NCBI GenBank assembly: GCA_964036155.1
Contig: OZ038423.1
Coordinates: 38,641,249 to 38,705,248, forward strand
DNA length: 64,000 bases
Source of the DNA: Diploscapter coronatus
Lineage: Eukaryota > Nematoda > Chromadorea > Rhabditida > Rhabditidae
Direction of reading: 5' to 3'
Of this stretch, positions 61,215-64,000 are shown in pieces; within the stretch, counting starts at the first letter, position 1, and each line of letters starts with the position of its first letter. Position numbers and translations under genes: made by a program. The notes beneath the pieces were generated by a model. That model made no database searches and was not told the origin of the DNA. It saw only the letters and a list, made by a program, of their open reading frames with translations.

Positions 61215-64000
61215 ATGGTGCAACCTATCATTCAACAACTACCCACTCCGGATGAAAATATCGTGGACAAGAATTTTCCGGTGATAACCGTCAATGCCGA
61301 GTCTGTATTCAAGACTCATTCTCACCTGCTTGAAATGGTCAAAATTAAATGCTCTAATTACCCTAATTTGATTAGCCTGACTAATTATCTTTAGGAGCTC
61401 ATGGGAACTCCTCCTGCACACCGAAAGGAGAGTATTCAGAAAAGACCACCCGATCTGAATCTGAACCTGAATCTGGGCATCGGTAGATTCGTGCCGAAGC
61501 AGAAGTGGATTGGGAGTGAATTTTTGAATAAGCTAAAATTTTAGGTCCCGCGAAAGCACGGCCAGTTCAGATGAAGGTAAATCCGCTCATAAGGCCAGAT
61601 TCAAGGCAACGGAACGGAAATTCGCTGGATTGGAAGAGGAGAAAGATGAGAAGTAGGAAGTTTCAAGTTATGCTTGAAAAATTCAAAGAATGAAAGTTTC
61701 CTAAATTATTCAACCTTATCGCATTACATTTAGTGGCGCATAATTAACCGAATTTCTTATAAGAACCGCATCGCTTCATGGCGTCAAACATTTGAGTAAT
61801 GGTTTATTCGTCGAAAAAAAGCGAAACATATGTGATGCGATCGATGCGATGAACTCATGCATTAGATTATCATTCTCAAATACTATCGGTTTTAGAACCT
61901 TCTATCAAACCAATACATTGTCCTCCAGTAACTTCTCACCTAACTTGCAAAATCTCGAAACGTGACTGTTTTATTCATTCAGACAACCCTATCGTTCTTC
62001 TACCATCCGTCGCTCTAAATTCAAGGAGTCTCATTTTCGCGGAGTGAACGGGAAGGAAGATCGGGGATCTAAAGGGAGTGCTTCCAGTACTATCGAGCAG
62101 AAGATCACGGCTGTATCGAAAGTTTCCTCGTCTTTAAAGATCGAATGGTTTCAGAAGAGGGGAAAGAATCACTACGCTTCTGCGTCGTCTACGGATGAAA
62201 TGATGGACATCGACATCACTATGGCCGACCCTCAGACAAAAGTACCCTAGCTTTCAGTTACTTTAGAATAAATTCGAATCTCCAGGCTCTATACCTGGCG
62301 AAAAGGGAAGACTGGACTATCCTCGAAAACGATCTCGACAATATGCCAAGGGGTGACTACAGCATGCAAGATCAGGTTCAAAAATCCACTTGGGCTTACC
62401 TAAGCGAGGAGTTTTAGCATGGATTCACTCCTTTATTGTTAGCGGTGAGGGAAAATAAGTTAGCTGTTTTCGAGAAGTTACTCAAGAAGGGTGCCGATAT
62501 TATGCAGACGACAAAGGCAAGTTGGAAAATTTTTTGACGTTCTATTCTTACAAAAACCTATCTATAATAATCAAACTAAAAATTTCGTTGAAGCCCCCAA
62601 AATTCGAAACATACAAAACTTCTAGGACCATCGGAATGCAGCCCACATCGCTTCAATGTATGCTGGATTGGAGATGCTAGATTCTATCCTAGCAAAAAAT
62701 CGAGAGCTCCTTAGAAAGCCCGCAGGGGTAGGTTTGCTACGTAAATAAACTTGCATATAATTTTTTCCTGACCGAACCTCGGAGTGTTTTTTTTTGCGAA
62801 ACTTATGCGCGACAAGAACCCTTGTGCAAAAGCGTAGAATGTGCGTTGCATGCGGGTGGTGGAAACGGGAGGATGTGAGAAGGTTCGATTCGAATTATCG
62901 TGTGCTGAAGCATAGAGTAACAGAATTTCCCGGTTTTCGTATATCCGGACGAAGCAAGCATTCTTCTTTAGAATAGAAAATTGCATAAAGATGTCGAGTT
63001 GCTGAATAACCCACACAACCACACTGAGATTGCAAAATAATTTTCAAATTTGACGTAGAAATAAGCCACAAATACCGTATTCCCACGAATTGAAGAGCAT
63101 GCCCTCCTATTTTTCAACCCCTTAATTTTCGAAAAATTCGAAATTTTCAAACCACCCTAACTCCTCTTCTAATAATCTTCTTAACTACTTCAAATCAAGA
63201 CTAAATCCACTCTATACAGGCTAAAGAATATCATACAACATTTTCTGAGATGATTTGAACTGGGTAATAATGGGTAGTTATGGCATTTGGGGGTGCCTTA
63301 CTATTGGAGAGAATACGGTAGTTAAAATATCAACAACAAAAAAATTCAGCCCAAGAAGCAACTTCCCATCCACGTTGCTTGTGAGCGTCGTTCAAAGAAG
63401 GCCTATCAAATCGTTCGTCGACTTCTGGATGAAATCGATCAAAGACTTGAAGCCGATGGGGAGGGCTCTCTGCCTGTTCATCTAGCGTTGAAGGCTGGGA
63501 ACGTTTCCATCGTTGAGTTGTTGCTGTCGACTTCGACCGGTGAGCAAGCATCGTCTGTGGATGGAAATGGCGATACATTGCTGCATTTGGCTTGTAGGGC
63601 TGGGAGTATGGGTAAGTCGAGGAATATATTCATATCGTCAATGACCGATTACTTGAGAGGCGAAATAAATAGTGCACAAATTCGACATATGCAAAGTGTG
63701 CATTGCGTAATATCAAATAGTCGTCAAAGTCATTTTTCGACATTAATAAAATGTCATGTTTGTTTGCAAAAACAACGCGCTAATTTTGACCCATCAGGTT
63801 TTGTTTTCTCTTTTAGTTTGTCTCAAGTAATTGATCATTTACAATAACTTCTTTGAATTGTTCATTTTTAGACGAAGTCCGAGTCGTGATCGCCGCCGGT
63901 TGCTCGGACGCGAATCTCCAGAACAAAGCAGGAAGAACCCCTCTTCATGAAGTAGCGGCAATCGGCGATCAGAATCTGCTCAAAATCATGTTCAAGCTTC
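61215..64000 (+). CDS. trp-4: TRPN mechanosensory channel, NOMPC/TRP-4, N-terminal ankyrin part (continues off the right edge)
   Basis: Exons: 61215-61337, 61395-61504, 61545-61652, 61983-62241, 62286-62375, 62418-62516, 62626-62727, 63350-63611 and 63872-64000 (partial), all in phase, about 427 residues visible. The first about 200 residues are a Ser/Lys/Glu-rich leader (STASSDEGKS, SASSTDEMMDIDITMADPQ). Ankyrin repeats follow: ALYLAKREDW, GFTPLLLAVRENKLAVFEKLLKKGAD, RNAAHIASMYAGLEMLDSIL, KKQLPIHVACERRSKKAYQI, GSLPVHLALKAGNVSIVELLL, GDTLLHLACRAGS and GRTPLHEVAAIGDQNLLKIMF. The HVACERRSKKA and ADGEGSLP segments are characteristic of TRPN. In the family, 29 ankyrin repeats tether a six-span channel to microtubules and gate it mechanically. 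Several introns fall exactly between repeats in phase 0. The ATG at 61215 follows an in-frame stop and has no acceptor, so it is a true first coding exon if used. One donor is GC (62517-62518). Confidence 0.92.
62517..62625 (+). other. GC-AG intron in trp-4
   Basis: The exon ends ACAAAG and the intron begins GCAAGT, the typical context of the rare GC donor; it ends CTTCTAG. Both flanks are phase 0 and join QTTK to DHRNAAHIA, restoring the ankyrin repeat. The nearest GT gives a frameshift and an early stop. Confidence 0.75.
63640..63839. mobile_element. MITE-like element, family D, copy 2 (intronic)
   Basis: This element of about 200 bp lies in the trp-4 intron 63612-63871. The ends AATGACCGATTACTTGAGA and TCTCAAGTAATTGATCATT are inverted repeats. 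The interior matches 42493-42684 in order and sequence. Confidence 0.8.

Overview
This window is nuclear DNA from a nematode, probably a rhabditid-type chromadorean; I cannot name the species. It is AT-rich. Genes are split into many small exons by short GT-AG introns with TTTCAG or TTTTAG acceptors. The recognisable genes match well-known nematode ones: an flp-22-type FMRFamide precursor with three identical [10 protein letters not shown] copies, a mec-8/RBPMS RNA-binding protein, the nuclear poly(A)-binding protein pabp-2, and the N-terminus of the mechanosensory channel trp-4 (TRPN/NOMPC). From memory, all four lie on chromosome I of C. elegans, so the block is probably a conserved piece of that linkage group. 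Exons were joined by hand, using reading-frame phase across each junction as the main test.

Layout. 1-6.4 kb, minus: 5' part of a MAGUK scaffold gene that runs off the left edge. 7.4-9.6 kb, minus: pabp-2. 9.6-16.5 kb: a divergent intergenic region with a perfect-loop inverted repeat and a TATA-containing promoter for the next gene. 16.5-17.5 kb, plus: mec-8-like gene. 17.5-26.9 kb: no supported gene. 26.9-28.9 kb, minus: an unrecognised 318-residue protein. 29.3-30.3 kb, minus: a bHLH transcription factor. 30.3-38.7 kb: no supported gene, one MITE-like element. 38.7-40.0 kb, plus: flp-22. 40.7-43.2 kb, plus: an alpha/beta-hydrolase epoxide hydrolase whose introns hold three MITE-like families. 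43.9-44.3 kb, minus: a 52-residue single-pass membrane microprotein. 48.4-49.7 kb, minus: a 107-residue proline-rich protein. 54.5-58.4 kb, plus: a secreted EMI/fasciclin protein resembling TGFBI/periostin. 60.0-60.8 kb, plus: a small protein with four related motifs, possibly a 5' part of trp-4. 61.2-64.0 kb, plus: trp-4, running off the right edge.

Whole-window observations. Four short terminal-inverted-repeat families each occur at least twice, mostly inside introns. One trp-4 intron appears to use a GC donor. Several genes concern neurons or touch (mec-8, trp-4, flp-22), but the sequence shows no joint regulation or operon. I found no convincing tRNA, rRNA, SL RNA, CRISPR array or transposase gene, and no clearly new multi-gene system.
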